The position numbers and the translations under genes are program-made. Positions 6,586-6,681 of a stretch of DNA of 6,681 bases are shown in pieces (position 1 is the first letter of the stretch; each line of letters begins with the position of its first letter). The notes beneath the pieces were generated by a model that did no database searches, was not told the DNA's origin, and worked only from the letters and a program-made list of their open reading frames with translations. Where the stretch lies: NCBI GenBank assembly GCA_947440715.1, contig CANETI010000145.1, forward strand, positions 1-6,681, in the 5' to 3' direction. Source of the stretch: Planctomycetota bacterium (lineage in GTDB: Bacteria > Planctomycetota > UBA11346).

Positions 6586-6681
6586 ATGCAATCATCCTCT
6601 CCGTTTCCCGTTCACCCATTTGGTGAGGGGGTAATTCCGTCAGAAATTACGCCTCCTGAGTCGGTGTTGGTGCAGACGCCA
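6586..6681 (+). CDS. Possible start of an unidentified gene running off the right edge
   Basis: An ATG at 6586 opens a frame of 32 codons without a stop up to the window end, beginning MQSSSPFPVHPFGEG and rich in Pro and Ser. An in-frame TAG at 6565-6567 bounds it upstream. GGA at 6580-6582 is too close to be a good ribosome site. If the region is an insertion element, this is where a transposase would begin, but no residues identify one. The minus strand here also has a 37-codon open stretch, so openness alone is weak evidence. Confidence 0.2.
   Translation, partial: MQSSSPFPVHPFGEGVIPSEITPPESVLVQTP
6612..6626. repeat. Short inverted repeat TCACC/GGTGA
   Basis: TCACC (6612-6616) and GGTGA (6622-6626) form a five-pair stem with a CATTT loop. 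The right arm shares two bases with the outer GAGG arm of the neighbouring hairpin (6625-6655), so the two could not both be fully formed; they would be competing or stacked structures. Confidence 0.35.
6625..6655 (-). repeat. Strong hairpin, better paired on the minus strand
   Basis: Read on the minus strand, GTAATTTC and GGAATTAC pair over eight positions around a TGAC tetraloop (6650-6631), including one U-G pair. An outer GAGG/CCTC stem (6655-6652 with 6628-6625) continues it after a small internal loop. On the plus strand the U-G pair becomes a C-A mismatch, so if this acts as RNA the minus strand is favoured. No T-tract follows, so it is not a clear terminator. Confidence 0.45.

Larger units (their letters stand above)
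6540..6681. mobile_element. Foreign flank interrupting dctA: possible edge of an insertion element
   Basis: This stretch does not encode DctA in any of the three minus-strand frames, although it should. It holds small hairpins (6566-6579, 6612-6626, 6631-6650) and a near direct repeat (6556-6570 and 6650-6663). A run of A with GCAGTTGC (6541-6554) sits right at the junction, and a plus-strand frame opens 46 bases inward and stays open to the edge. That arrangement fits the end of an insertion sequence: terminal bases, then a transposase start. However, the second terminal repeat, a target duplication and any recognisable transposase residues are outside the window. The alternatives are a dispersed intergenic repeat or a chimeric contig end. 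The family is not assigned. Confidence 0.35.

Noticed and set aside
6657..6666. TGAGTCGGTG, similar to the end of some tracrRNAs
   Set aside because: The match is very short, and there are no CRISPR repeats, anti-repeat or cas genes nearby.

Overview
The window reads as a bacterial chromosomal segment with intact, densely packed genes, roughly balanced base composition and many TTA leucine codons. Two proteins point to the Planctomycetota/Verrucomicrobiota (PVC) side of the bacteria or a group that shares their secreted proteins. One is an exported PQQ-like beta-propeller protein whose mature N-terminus reads WPQFRGPDSNG. The other is an exported protein with a small Ig/CnaB-like domain followed by a propeller-like region. 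This placement is an inference; the enzymes present are widespread.

Layout. (1) Positions 2-1738 (+): most of a YjhG/YagF-type sugar-acid (D-xylonate) dehydratase, missing about 80 N-terminal residues at the left edge. (2) 1778-2038 (+): an 86-residue unknown protein with a good ribosome binding site, probably co-transcribed with the dehydratase. (3) 2039-2111: a short convergent gap with an inverted repeat. (4) 2112-3335 (-): the exported PQQ-like propeller protein. (5) 3336-3446: a divergent promoter region. (6) 3447-4565 (+): aroB, 3-dehydroquinate synthase. (7) 4640-6070 (+): the exported CnaB-like/propeller protein of unknown function, followed by a probable intrinsic terminator. (8) 6105-6539 (-): the C-terminal third of a DctA-type C4-dicarboxylate:cation symporter. 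Its reading frame and homology stop abruptly near 6537-6540. (9) 6540-6681: sequence that does not continue dctA in any frame, rich in small hairpins and carrying a near-identical direct repeat. It is best explained as the edge of an inserted element or an assembly junction.

Functionally the segment is mixed. It has sugar-acid catabolism, the second step of the shikimate pathway, two proteins destined for the periplasm or cell surface, and a remnant of dicarboxylate uptake. Nothing ties these into one pathway. The part most worth checking is the right end, where dctA is interrupted. I did not find a clear new biological system. The least characterised genes are the 86-residue protein and the 476-residue exported protein.
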